A program made the position numbers and the translations under genes. Below, in pieces: positions 45,458-52,983 of a stretch of 64,000 nucleotides of DNA. How positions within the stretch are numbered: position 1 is the first letter of the stretch; the number at the start of each line of letters is the position of its first letter. The stretch covers positions 1 through 64,000 of the forward strand of contig JAGWNX010000003.1 in the NCBI GenBank assembly GCA_028872955.1, read 5' to 3'. Below the pieces are notes generated by a model. That model searched no databases and was not told the DNA's origin. It saw nothing but the letters and a program-made list of their open reading frames with translations. Source of the DNA: Acidobacteriota bacterium (GTDB taxonomy: Bacteria; Acidobacteriota; Terriglobia; Terriglobales; Acidobacteriaceae).

Positions 45458-46600
45458 CTAGCGGAAGCAGGCCGTGTAGATCGCCTCGGCCTCTGGCTGC
45501 GAGATGCTGCGCGGGTTGTTGCGCAGCAGTCGCGTTACGGTAAGGGCCGTGGCCGCCATGCGTGGGATTGCGGTGCGCGGCACGTCATGCGCGGCCAGGT
45601 CCATGACGATGCCACAGCGCTCTGCCAGTCGCTGCAGATGCTGCGCGCCAGCCAGCGCCGTCTGCAGGGCGTTGGCCGCAGCGGGCAGGCCCATGGCCAG
45701 GCTTACGGCAGCGTGTCGCTCTGGCGTTGCCTGGGCGTTGAAGGCGAAGACGGCGGGCAGCAGCAGAGCGTTGGAGAGCCCGTGTGCCATGTGGAACTCG
45801 CCGGCCAGCGGATACGCGAGGGCATGCACCGCTGCGGTGTTGACGGGGCCCAGGCACAGGCCACCGTACAGGCTGCCCAGCGCCACGCACTCGCGGGCCT
45901 CGGTGTGCTCCGGCTGCTGCACGGCGCGCAGCAGCGAGGTTGCGATGAGCCGGATGCCCGGCAACGCATAGACGTCAACCAGCGGGTGCGCGTGGCGGTT
46001 GGTGTACGCCTCAATGCAGTGGGTCAGCGCATCCAGGCCGGTGACCGCGGTGATGTTGGGTGGCACGGAGTGCGTCAGGATGGGATCGATAAACGCTGCA
46101 TCCGGCACCAGGTGCGGGCTGATGACGGCCTTCTTCAGGTGCACGGCTTCATCCATCAGCACAGCGTTGGGCGAGACCTCCGAGCCGGTGCCCGCCGTGG
46201 TGGGAATGCAGACGAGCGGCACGTCGCGCCGGGCAAGCAGTCCAATGCCCAGGATGTCCTGAATCTGCTGCTGGTTGCGAAGCAGCGCCGCCACCAGCTT
46301 GGCCGTATCCAGCGGGCTGCCGCCGCCCAGGCCGACGATGGCGTCGGGCGCAGCGGCCCGCGCATGGTCCAGCGCACGCGCCAGATCAGCCAGGGTCGGC
46401 TCGCCGTGCAGGCTTGCGTCTAGCGTGACGGCACTGGGGCTCAGGCTGGCTGCGAGGTTTGCCGCCAACTGCCGCTGCGAGGGTGAGGTGACGAGATGGA
46501 CGCGCGCATAGCCCTGCTGACGCAGCCAGCTGGTGGCCTCGGCGATGGCGCCCGAGCCGAAGACGAGATGCCGTGGCTGTTGCAGCGTGATGGGTCGCAT
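45458..46600 (-). CDS. Iron-containing (group III) alcohol dehydrogenase
   Basis: A 380-aa Fe-ADH family enzyme. The dinucleotide motif GGGSPLDTAK (92-101), TTAGTGSEVSPNAV and the metal-binding stretch GLDALTHCIEAY ... HALAYPLAGEFHMAHG (Asp and three His) are complete, so this is a metal-dependent member rather than a maleylacetate reductase that has lost its metal site. Candidates include reduction of lactaldehyde, glycolaldehyde or succinate/tartronate semialdehyde produced by the aldolase gene just upstream (two bases away). Confidence 0.88.
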   Translation of the reverse strand: MRPITLQQPRHLVFGSGAIAEATSWLRQQGYARVHLVTSPSQRQLAANLAASLSPSAVTLDASLHGEPTLADLARALDHARAAAPDAIVGLGGGSPLDTAKLVAALLRNQQQIQDILGIGLLARRDVPLVCIPTTAGTGSEVSPNAVLMDEAVHLKKAVISPHLVPDAAFIDPILTHSVPPNITAVTGLDALTHCIEAYTNRHAHPLVDVYALPGIRLIATSLLRAVQQPEHTEARECVALGSLYGGLCLGPVNTAAVHALAYPLAGEFHMAHGLSNALLLPAVFAFNAQATPERHAAVSLAMGLPAAANALQTALAGAQHLQRLAERCGIVMDLAAHDVPRTAIPRMAATALTVTRLLRNNPRSISQPEAEAIYTACFR

Positions 46601-46602
46601 CG

Positions 46603-47397
46603 CTACTGTGCCCGATCTGCAGCCGTAGCCTGGATGGCTTGCTGCGCCGCGGCCAGCGCATGCTGCGCGCCGTGCTTCAGGCAGGAGATGTCGTTGGCGC
46701 AGAAGAGCAGATCCACGCCCATGCGGGTCCAGTGAGAGAAGTCACTGGGAGCGCAGGCGGTGACGATCTTCTTGTCAAAGCGCCGCGCCGTGCTGATGAT
46801 GCGCTCGGCTGCGCGCAGCACCGCAGGGTGACTCGTCTGGCCCGGGTAGCCGAGGCTGGCCGCAAGGTCTGCCGGGCCGATGAAGATGTCAATCTCGGGC
46901 ACGGCAGCAATCTGCTCAATGCGATCCAGCGCGGTGGAGGTCTCAATCTGCGCCAGCAGGCTCAGGTGCTGATTGACCCTCTGCTGCTCGGCCGGCAGGT
47001 CTTCGCCCAGGCCATACTTCACGGCTCGGGAGACGCCGAAGATGCCACGGCTGCCGACAGGGGCAAAGCGTGAGTAGCGCACCAGCTCGTCGAGCTGCTG
47101 GGGCGAGTCTGCCATGGGGATGTCGATAATGTCGGGCCCGCACTCGGCGGCCTTCAACACGCTCTCGCGGCGCGTGTCAGGGATGCGGATCATGGTCAAC
47201 ATCCCGGAGCCTGCTGCCATGCGGCACAGGTCGGCAGCCTGGGCAAACGAGATGGGCACGTGCTCCATCTCGATCCATACGGCATCAAAGCCCATGTGAC
47301 CGGCGATCTCCAGAAAGATGGGATCGTAAAAGTACAGCGCAGCGCCCAGCAGTGGTCTGCCGTTGTTCTTCTCAATTGCGCGACGTAAGCAGTTCAT
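46603..47397 (-). CDS. HpcH/HpaI family class II aldolase
   Basis: A 264-aa metal-dependent aldolase of the HpaI/RhmA/GarL family, which splits 4-hydroxy-2-keto acids to pyruvate and an aldehyde. Seen: DAVWIEMEHVP, the general-base region, IETSTAL (metal Glu) and IGPADLAASLGYPG (metal Asp). IEMEH replaces the more common IDxEH. A 4-base overlap (ATGA) with the symporter upstream and a 2-base gap to the dehydrogenase downstream show a coupled aldolase-dehydrogenase pair. The natural substrate is not evident; a keto-deoxy acid sugar or an aromatic-pathway hydroxy acid are both possible. Confidence 0.87.
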   Translation of the reverse strand: MNCLRRAIEKNNGRPLLGAALYFYDPIFLEIAGHMGFDAVWIEMEHVPISFAQAADLCRMAAGSGMLTMIRIPDTRRESVLKAAECGPDIIDIPMADSPQQLDELVRYSRFAPVGSRGIFGVSRAVKYGLGEDLPAEQQRVNQHLSLLAQIETSTALDRIEQIAAVPEIDIFIGPADLAASLGYPGQTSHPAVLRAAERIISTARRFDKKIVTACAPSDFSHWTRMGVDLLFCANDISCLKHGAQHALAAAQQAIQATAADRAQ

Positions 47398-48965
47398 GCA
47401 GTCTCCTCAAGATCAGGGGTGGATGGTGTAGTAGCAGGGTGGGAGGCGGCCGCAGCACTGCGCCGCCAGCCCCAGTAGGTCAGCTCCGGGCTTACGGCCG
47501 CGGAGGAAGGAAACAGACGACTGACCAACATGCCGACCGGCAACAGCAACATATTGCCGACGACGCCGATCATGTACTCGTGCCAGGGAAAGTTGTAGCG
47601 GCCCAGGTTGAGCAGCTTGCCGTTGAGCGTGAGCGTGGCATACAGCGTGAACAGCAGCGCTACTGCGATGCCGGCCAGGGCACCGGCGCGGTTGGCACGC
47701 GGATCAAGAAACGCCAGCAGAAAGAGTCCTGCCAGGCCGCCAGCCACCACGGCTGTGGTGGTGTAGTACAGAGCAAGCGCGCCGCCGCTGCCGTGCGCAA
47801 AGCACAACGCCAGCGCCGCTGCCGCCAGACCGCTGAGGATCACGATCAGGCGTCCCAGCCGCAGCGCCTGGCGATCTGTCGCGCGCGGCCGCAGCAGCCG
47901 GTAGAAGTCCTCGACGCCAATCACAGCGAGGCAGTTCATGTCGGAGGCCAGCATGGCCATGGCGGCGCCCAGCAGCGCTGCCAGAAATAATCCGGAGAGG
48001 CCGGGCGGAATATGCGTCACCAGAAAGTGCGGAAAGACCTGATCTGCCTTGGTGATACTGGCTGGCAGCCGCTCCCCGGTCAGCCGATAGAAGCTCCACA
48101 GCAGGCTGCCGATCAGCATGAAGGCTGTCCACACCGGGATGCAGAGCGCCGCGCCAAGTGCAATGCCTCGCAGCGCACTGCGATCCGAGCGCGCTATCAG
48201 GAAGCGCTGCACCACGCTTTGGTCTGCCGTGTAGCGTTGCAGGTAGAAGAAGACTCCATACAGAAACAGAACAACCAGCGTGGGTTGATCCAGTCGCAGC
48301 GCCGTGCTGCCCAGGCTCATCTTGTGGTGACTCCAGGCATCGTGCAGAACGGCTGCGGGGCCCTGCCGGGGCAACAGCAGCAGAAAGACGATGGAGACGA
48401 GGATGCCTACCCACAGCACAAAGCCCTGCACGACGTCGCTCCACACCACGGCCTCTACTCCGCCCAGCATGGTGTAGAAAATAGTGACCAAAGCAGTAAC
48501 AAATACGATGCCAGGCAGCGGCCAGCCCGTCATGCTGGCCAGGGTGAGCGCCACCAGGTAGAAGACAAAGCCCATCTTGGCAAAGTGCCCCACCGCGAAG
48601 GCGAAGGAAGCGTAGAGGCGCACCGTCGCGCCGAATCGCCGGCCAAAGTACTCGTAGGCACTCATGTGCACCGCCTGCCGGTAAAACGGAACGATGACCA
48701 TCCCGATGAGCGCAAGCACGGCCACAAACATGAAGCCCGGCACCAGCAGAGACCAGTCTGACGCGTAGGCGGCACCGGGGTACGCGATGAAGGTGACGCT
48801 GGTGATGGTTGTAGCCAGCAGCGAGAGGCCCATGGCCCAGCCGGGAATGGCGCGCCCTGCAATGAAGTAGGACTCGGTCGTCTTTTGCCGGCGTGCGAAG
48901 CGCAGCCCCAGGTACAGCAGGCCGGCCAGGTAAAGCAGAACGACGATCAGGTCGAGGAGGCGCAT
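47394..48965 (-). CDS. Sodium:solute symporter (SSS family)
   Basis: A 523-aa inner-membrane transporter with about 13 helices. The opening YLAGLLYLGLRFARRQKTTESYFIAGR and SLLATTITSVTFIAYPGAAY are characteristic of the SSS family (LeuT fold, Na+ site in helices 1 and 8). The branch carries sugars, acids or amino acids; cargo cannot be told by eye but should be the substrate of the operon, a sugar acid or aromatic acid. ATG 48965 lies four bases behind the DUF1537-PdxA stop. Confidence 0.9.
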   Translation of the reverse strand: MRLLDLIVVLLYLAGLLYLGLRFARRQKTTESYFIAGRAIPGWAMGLSLLATTITSVTFIAYPGAAYASDWSLLVPGFMFVAVLALIGMVIVPFYRQAVHMSAYEYFGRRFGATVRLYASFAFAVGHFAKMGFVFYLVALTLASMTGWPLPGIVFVTALVTIFYTMLGGVEAVVWSDVVQGFVLWVGILVSIVFLLLLPRQGPAAVLHDAWSHHKMSLGSTALRLDQPTLVVLFLYGVFFYLQRYTADQSVVQRFLIARSDRSALRGIALGAALCIPVWTAFMLIGSLLWSFYRLTGERLPASITKADQVFPHFLVTHIPPGLSGLFLAALLGAAMAMLASDMNCLAVIGVEDFYRLLRPRATDRQALRLGRLIVILSGLAAAALALCFAHGSGGALALYYTTTAVVAGGLAGLFLLAFLDPRANRAGALAGIAVALLFTLYATLTLNGKLLNLGRYNFPWHEYMIGVVGNMLLLPVGMLVSRLFPSSAAVSPELTYWGWRRSAAAASHPATTPSTPDLEETA

Positions 48966-48969
48966 CGTA

Positions 48970-51051
48970 TCAACCCGCCGCTTCTTCAGCTTGACGCAGC
49001 CGGGTTGTGGCCATGGTGATGGCCATGCGCATGGCGGCCTGCATGTTGGTGCCGCTGGCCAGGTTCTGCCCGGCGATGTCGAAGGCCGTGCCGTGGTCCA
49101 CCGAGGTGCGCAGAATGGGAATGCCCAGCGACGTGTTGACCGTGGCCTCAAAGTCCAGCAGCTTCATCGGAATATGGCCCTGGTCGTGGTACATCGCCAC
49201 CACCAGGTGATGCGAGCCCTGCACAGCGCGCAGGAAGATGGTATCTGCCGCGAACGGGCCCTCGCACAGGATGCCCTGCTGGCGGCAGTGGGCGATGGCA
49301 GGCACAATGTGCTGCTCCTCTTCGTTGCCAAACAGCCCGTGTTCGCCGGCGTGGGGATTCAGGCCGCAGACGGCGATGCGTGGCTGCGCGTGGCCTAGCA
49401 ACTGCATGGCGGCGTGACCCAGCTCAATGGTGCGGATGATGCGTTGCGTCTCCAGGCTGCAGGCGCGGCGCAGGCTTACATGGGTCGAGACGTGAATGAC
49501 GCTGAGCCGCGTCCCATGCAGCAGCATGCGCGAGTCGGTCGCGCCACACAGCGCGGCAATGTACTCCGTATGCCCGGTGAAGGCCATACCGCTGCGCACC
49601 ACGGCCTCTTTGTTCAGCGGAGCTGTCACCATGGCATCGGCCTCGCCGTGCAGGCACAGGTGGGTGGCATGGAAGACGTACTGCGCCGCTGCGCGACCGT
49701 ACTCCGGCCGCAGCTCTCCCCAGGCAATCGGCTCGTCGGACGCGAGCATGTGCTGGTCACACAGCGTCAGCTGCATGGCATCCAGGCTCAGTCCGGTGGC
49801 GCTCTCCGCAGCGCGCAGGGCTGCCCCATCGCCGACCAGCACCCACTCTGCCGAGCGGCGCAGCGCGGGGTCCGCAAGAGCCTTGAGCGTAACCTCCGCG
49901 CCGATGCCTGCGGGGTCGCCCAGCGTGACAGCGATGCGCGGCAGTCGAGCGCCTGCTGCAGCCAGGGCGGGTGCGGGTGCGTAGCGGTTGGCAATCGAAC
50001 GCAGCAGTCCGGCCTCACCAAAGCCGCCGGACTTCAGAAGCAGTGGCAGACCCGCCAGCTCCTCAGCCTCGGCGCTGGCGATGGGCACCCCAGGGCAGAA
50101 CTCCCGCTGCAGGGTGAGCTGGCGAACCGCGAACGCCCGGCACAGCAGTGCGGCCGTGGCTCCACCGGTGACGACGAGGCAAGCGGCACCGGCCTGCAGC
50201 TCCGGCAGAATCCGCTGGCGCAGTTGCTCGGGCGAGGTCGTCTCGGGGTTAAGCGTGTGGATGCTGCTTGCCTCGCCGGGCGCAGCTGTCTGCTGCAGGT
50301 GCTGAAGCTGCGCCGTGGTGACGGCGTGGTCGCTGCCGAGGACAAAGATCGTCTTGCCGCGCACGCCGCGCTGCACGGCGGGCATGGCCGTCGCTCCGCC
50401 CGTTGGCAGGGTCTCGGCCAGCGCATGTGCCAGCCCTGCCGCGCCTATCCACAGGATGGGCCGCCGCAGCGAGAGAGCAGCGTCTGCCAGTGCGCGCAGC
50501 TGCTGGTTGGTCTGCGCATCGCACACCAGCACTGGCACCTGCGGTGCCACGCGCAGCATGGTGGCCAGCGATGCTGCGGAGGTGTCGGCAGGAATGCCTG
50601 CACAGTCCAGTCCATGCCGTGCCAGCTGCTGCGCCAGCGGCGCTTGCTTGGCCACGGCCTGGCCATGCAGGTGCAGCCGACCACCCACGCAGGTGCGCCC
50701 CTGCGCTGGTAGCGCCGGTGCCAGGATGGCCAGGTGGCCCGGCAGGCAACGCACTGCGGCAGCGATCTCGGCAAAGGTGTTGCCTCGCAGCACGGAGTCG
50801 ATCTTCTTGAACAGGAGTGCGCCAGCCGTGGCTGCAGCTGCGCTCATCGCTGTCGTGACCCTCTGCTGCGCTTCCGCCTCGGGCAGCGTCCGCGACTCTG
50901 TGGAGAGGGCCGTGGCGTCGGCGTCGTCGCCCGACCAGGGTGAGTCGGTGTGCAACGGAACTGTGGTCCGATACCCGCGCGCGGCAAAGGCGACGGCGGC
51001 GTCGCAGGCTCCGGTCAGGTCATCGGCCAGGATGTGAATGCGGGTCAGCAA
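48970..51051 (-). CDS. Fused DUF1537 four-carbon acid sugar kinase and PdxA-like dehydrogenase
   Basis: A 693-aa protein joining two enzymes. Residues 1-365 are a DUF1537 kinase: DDLTGACD (10-17), KKIDSVLRGN (82-91), TGGATA and KSGGFGE (340-346). Residues 370-693 are a complete PdxA-type dehydrogenase: TLGDPAGIGAE, GHTEYIA, LNPHAGEHGLFG, YHDQGHIPMK and SVDHGTAFDIAG. Separate DUF1537 kinase and PdxA2 proteins act in succession on D-threonate or D-erythronate-type acids (phosphorylation, then oxidation/decarboxylation to dihydroxyacetone phosphate), so the fusion would channel the phosphate. PdxA relatives also oxidise cis-diols of terephthalate. It heads the minus-strand operon. Confidence 0.9.
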   Translation of the reverse strand: MLTRIHILADDLTGACDAAVAFAARGYRTTVPLHTDSPWSGDDADATALSTESRTLPEAEAQQRVTTAMSAAAATAGALLFKKIDSVLRGNTFAEIAAAVRCLPGHLAILAPALPAQGRTCVGGRLHLHGQAVAKQAPLAQQLARHGLDCAGIPADTSAASLATMLRVAPQVPVLVCDAQTNQQLRALADAALSLRRPILWIGAAGLAHALAETLPTGGATAMPAVQRGVRGKTIFVLGSDHAVTTAQLQHLQQTAAPGEASSIHTLNPETTSPEQLRQRILPELQAGAACLVVTGGATAALLCRAFAVRQLTLQREFCPGVPIASAEAEELAGLPLLLKSGGFGEAGLLRSIANRYAPAPALAAAGARLPRIAVTLGDPAGIGAEVTLKALADPALRRSAEWVLVGDGAALRAAESATGLSLDAMQLTLCDQHMLASDEPIAWGELRPEYGRAAAQYVFHATHLCLHGEADAMVTAPLNKEAVVRSGMAFTGHTEYIAALCGATDSRMLLHGTRLSVIHVSTHVSLRRACSLETQRIIRTIELGHAAMQLLGHAQPRIAVCGLNPHAGEHGLFGNEEEQHIVPAIAHCRQQGILCEGPFAADTIFLRAVQGSHHLVVAMYHDQGHIPMKLLDFEATVNTSLGIPILRTSVDHGTAFDIAGQNLASGTNMQAAMRMAITMATTRLRQAEEAAG

Positions 51052-51381
51052 AGGTGGCTCCGAGGTGGTGCGGTTGGCCTGGCCGCTTCATGCTGCCTGC
51101 GACGAGTCCGGTAATCTGGCAAAAGAAGTATAAAAGTGAAAATAAAAATTGTCTCTAGAAATCACAAGCGCACGGCACATGCCAGTGTAGCGCCGTGTTG
51201 CTGCAGAACGGCCATAATTGGACCTACCAATGCGATGCAAGCAGCTGAAAATTCTGTGCCCGAGGTGCAGGCTCGGCGGCTGACCGTCTTCCCTGCAAGA
51301 TCCTGTGGCGGTAATTTACACCTGGCTTGTATTATTTCCAGGACGCGACACAACGGTGGTGGAACGGAGAAGAGAAGCCGG
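51052..51381 (+). promoter_or_regulatory. Divergent control region between the DUF1537-PdxA operon and iclR
   Basis: 330 bases without a gene, including AT-rich islands that stand out from the surroundings. For the minus strand, GAGACA (complement of 51150-51155) and TATACT (complement of 51127-51132) are 17 bases apart and form a good sigma-70 promoter. For the plus strand, TATTAT near 51330 sits within the inverted repeat CCTGG-N12-CCAGG (51321-51342), a possible IclR operator. Confidence 0.5.
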
Positions 51382-52221
51382 ATGAGCAAGGAGCGCAAGA
51401 CAGTAGCGACGGCGAAGGCGGCTTCCAAGCCGCGCAAGCGACGTCCGAAGCAGTATGATCCGGCGGAGAAGGGAACCGACCAGTACTTTTTGCGGGCCAT
51501 CGCCCGTGCCCTGGATGTATTGGACTGCTTCAGCGACGCCAGCTCTGCACTGACGCTCAAAGAGATCAGCTACCGGACGGAGATGCCGGAGTCGACCCTG
51601 TTTCGCATTCTGTTGACGCTGGAGGCGAAGGGCTGCCTGACGCAGCGCGACGACGGTGCCTACCAGTTGACGCCCAAGATTCTGCTGGGCAAGCTGCGCG
51701 AGCAGGCAGACCACTTCCGCCGCAAGGCGCGACCGTATCTGCTCTCGCTGGCGCAGCGGTTTGACGAGACGGCCAGCCTGGCCTTTCTGTTTGAGAGCCG
51801 CATTCACGTCATGGACTCGATTGAGAGCTTCCAGGAGATACGGCACGCCAACCGCATTGGCCGGGTGCTGCCGCCGCACTGCAGTTCGCTGGGCAAGGCG
51901 ATTACGGCCTACCAGCCCGAGGAGCAGATGAACGAGATCCTGGAGGTGTATGGTCTGTTTCGCCGGACGGAGAAGACCATCACGGATCGTCGCCTGCTGC
52001 ATGAGGAGTTTGAGCGTATCCGCGAGCAGGGGTATGCGGTGGATCGTGGCGAGGCGGTTACCGGTGGCGTGTGCATCGGCGTACCGGTGGCAACGCCCGA
52101 GGGCCACGTGGTGGGTGCAGTCAGCCTGTCCACACCCGACGGTCGTATGACGCCCGAGCGCGAGCAGCAGATTATTGCGGCCGTGCGGCAGACCGCGCAG
52201 GCGATTGCCGCCGCACTGTAA
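51382..52221 (+). CDS. IclR-family transcriptional regulator
   Basis: A 279-aa regulator with a basic N-terminal tail (KRRPKQ), a winged helix (about 35-95, LTLKEISYRTEMPESTLFRILLTLEAKG) and an IclR effector domain (about 105-275; LPPHCSSLGKAITAY, GYAVDRGEAVTGGVCIGVPV). IclR proteins commonly respond to aromatic acids and sugar acids. Divergence from the DUF1537-PdxA operon marks that operon as the probable target. ATG 51382 fits the family start; a long upstream extension in the same frame has no support. Confidence 0.88.
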   Translation: MSKERKTVATAKAASKPRKRRPKQYDPAEKGTDQYFLRAIARALDVLDCFSDASSALTLKEISYRTEMPESTLFRILLTLEAKGCLTQRDDGAYQLTPKILLGKLREQADHFRRKARPYLLSLAQRFDETASLAFLFESRIHVMDSIESFQEIRHANRIGRVLPPHCSSLGKAITAYQPEEQMNEILEVYGLFRRTEKTITDRRLLHEEFERIREQGYAVDRGEAVTGGVCIGVPVATPEGHVVGAVSLSTPDGRMTPEREQQIIAAVRQTAQAIAAAL

Positions 52222-52224
52222 CCG

Positions 52225-52560
52225 CTACAGCGTGCTGGTGGAGATGATGACGCCACCGACCACGATGAAGGCGCCACCCAGCAGCACCATGCCGCTGGGC
52301 GGCTGCTTGAAGACCAGCCACGAGAGCAGCTGCGCGATCACAAAGAAGAAGACCACGTAGAGTCCCAGCAGCTTGCCGAAGTCCCAGGGCGGGGCGTTCA
52401 CGGTCCAGCCGTAGCCAAACAGCACGAGGGCCGCGACGGCAAACAGGGCCACGCGCGCGGCCTGCGAGTGGGCATGGAGTCCGTTGCGCATCAGGGCATC
52501 GCCACCCGCCTCGAGGGCGGCAGCCAGTGCAAGCACAAGGATCGCAGTGGTTCGGCTCAT
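52225..52560 (-). CDS. Small four-helix membrane protein (EamA/SMR-like)
   Basis: A 111-aa hydrophobic protein with four helices (about 4-20, 35-50, 62-82, 88-108). The pattern (AALEAGGDALMR ... IAQLLSWLVFKQPPSGMVLLGGAFIVVGGVII) resembles half-size DMT/EamA or small multidrug resistance proteins, but the SMR-specific Glu14 motif is only loosely matched by Glu17. Cargo unknown. ATG 52560 has GGGAG upstream. Only three bases separate its end from the convergent iclR. Confidence 0.7.
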   Translation of the reverse strand: MSRTTAILVLALAAALEAGGDALMRNGLHAHSQAARVALFAVAALVLFGYGWTVNAPPWDFGKLLGLYVVFFFVIAQLLSWLVFKQPPSGMVLLGGAFIVVGGVIISTSTL

Positions 52561-52809
52561 GGTCGAACTCCCGGTAGAGGTCAGTGGTGCTGTGGATGTC
52601 CTAAGTGTATCAACGATGGTCACGAAAGCCGAGCCTTAAGTGCGTGTGCTTGCGTGCAATGAGTTAGAATGACGTTTCAGTTATCCCTGCTCAGCTTGAT
52701 CCACACCGCAGCGACTGCGAATTGCCGATGCAGGGAGTCCTAGATGCTGCGCTGTGTGCTGCCACCCTGGCAGCGTGCGGGTCGGCGGCGGAAGGTACGA
52801 GGCCGCACG

Positions 52810-52983
52810 ATGCGTCTTGCTGGAATGTTTCTTCTGCTAGGTGGTTGGCTGATCCTGCTGGGCGCGCTGGTGCTCTTCCCCGGTGGCGCGGCACGCAGCG
52901 TCTTTCTGCTGGCGGGCTTTGGACTGCAGGCAAGCGGGCTGACTCTGGCCTTGCGTACTCGAGACGAGGAGCGGCGCGCGTGA
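52810..52983 (+). CDS. Small two-helix membrane protein preceding the Amt homologue
   Basis: A 57-aa hydrophobic protein with two membrane segments (about 2-20 and 27-47) and a charged end (RTRDEERRA). I do not recognise a family. Its stop codon overlaps the first ATG of the Amt-like gene (TGATG), so translation is probably coupled and the two may act together. An upstream start at 52744 would add an Arg-rich stretch without a clear binding site. Confidence 0.55.
   Translation: MRLAGMFLLLGGWLILLGALVLFPGGAARSVFLLAGFGLQASGLTLALRTRDEERRA

Noticed and set aside
45458-46600. Maleylacetate reductase for the Fe-type dehydrogenase in the aromatic operon
   Set aside because: The full Asp/His metal set is present, whereas maleylacetate reductases have lost it, and maleylacetate is not an intermediate of the neighbouring pathway.
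46603-47397. Calling the HpcH aldolase RhmA (keto-deoxy-rhamnonate aldolase) because a rhamnonate dehydratase-like gene exists at 25662
   Set aside because: The two genes are 20 kb apart in different operons and the active-site string IEMEH differs from IDGEH of RhmA; a family-level call is safer.
51136-51381. N-terminal extension of the IclR gene
   Set aside because: The 82 extra residues are Cys/Arg-rich and low in coding character, and they run through the AT-rich promoter island; ATG 51382 fits the family.
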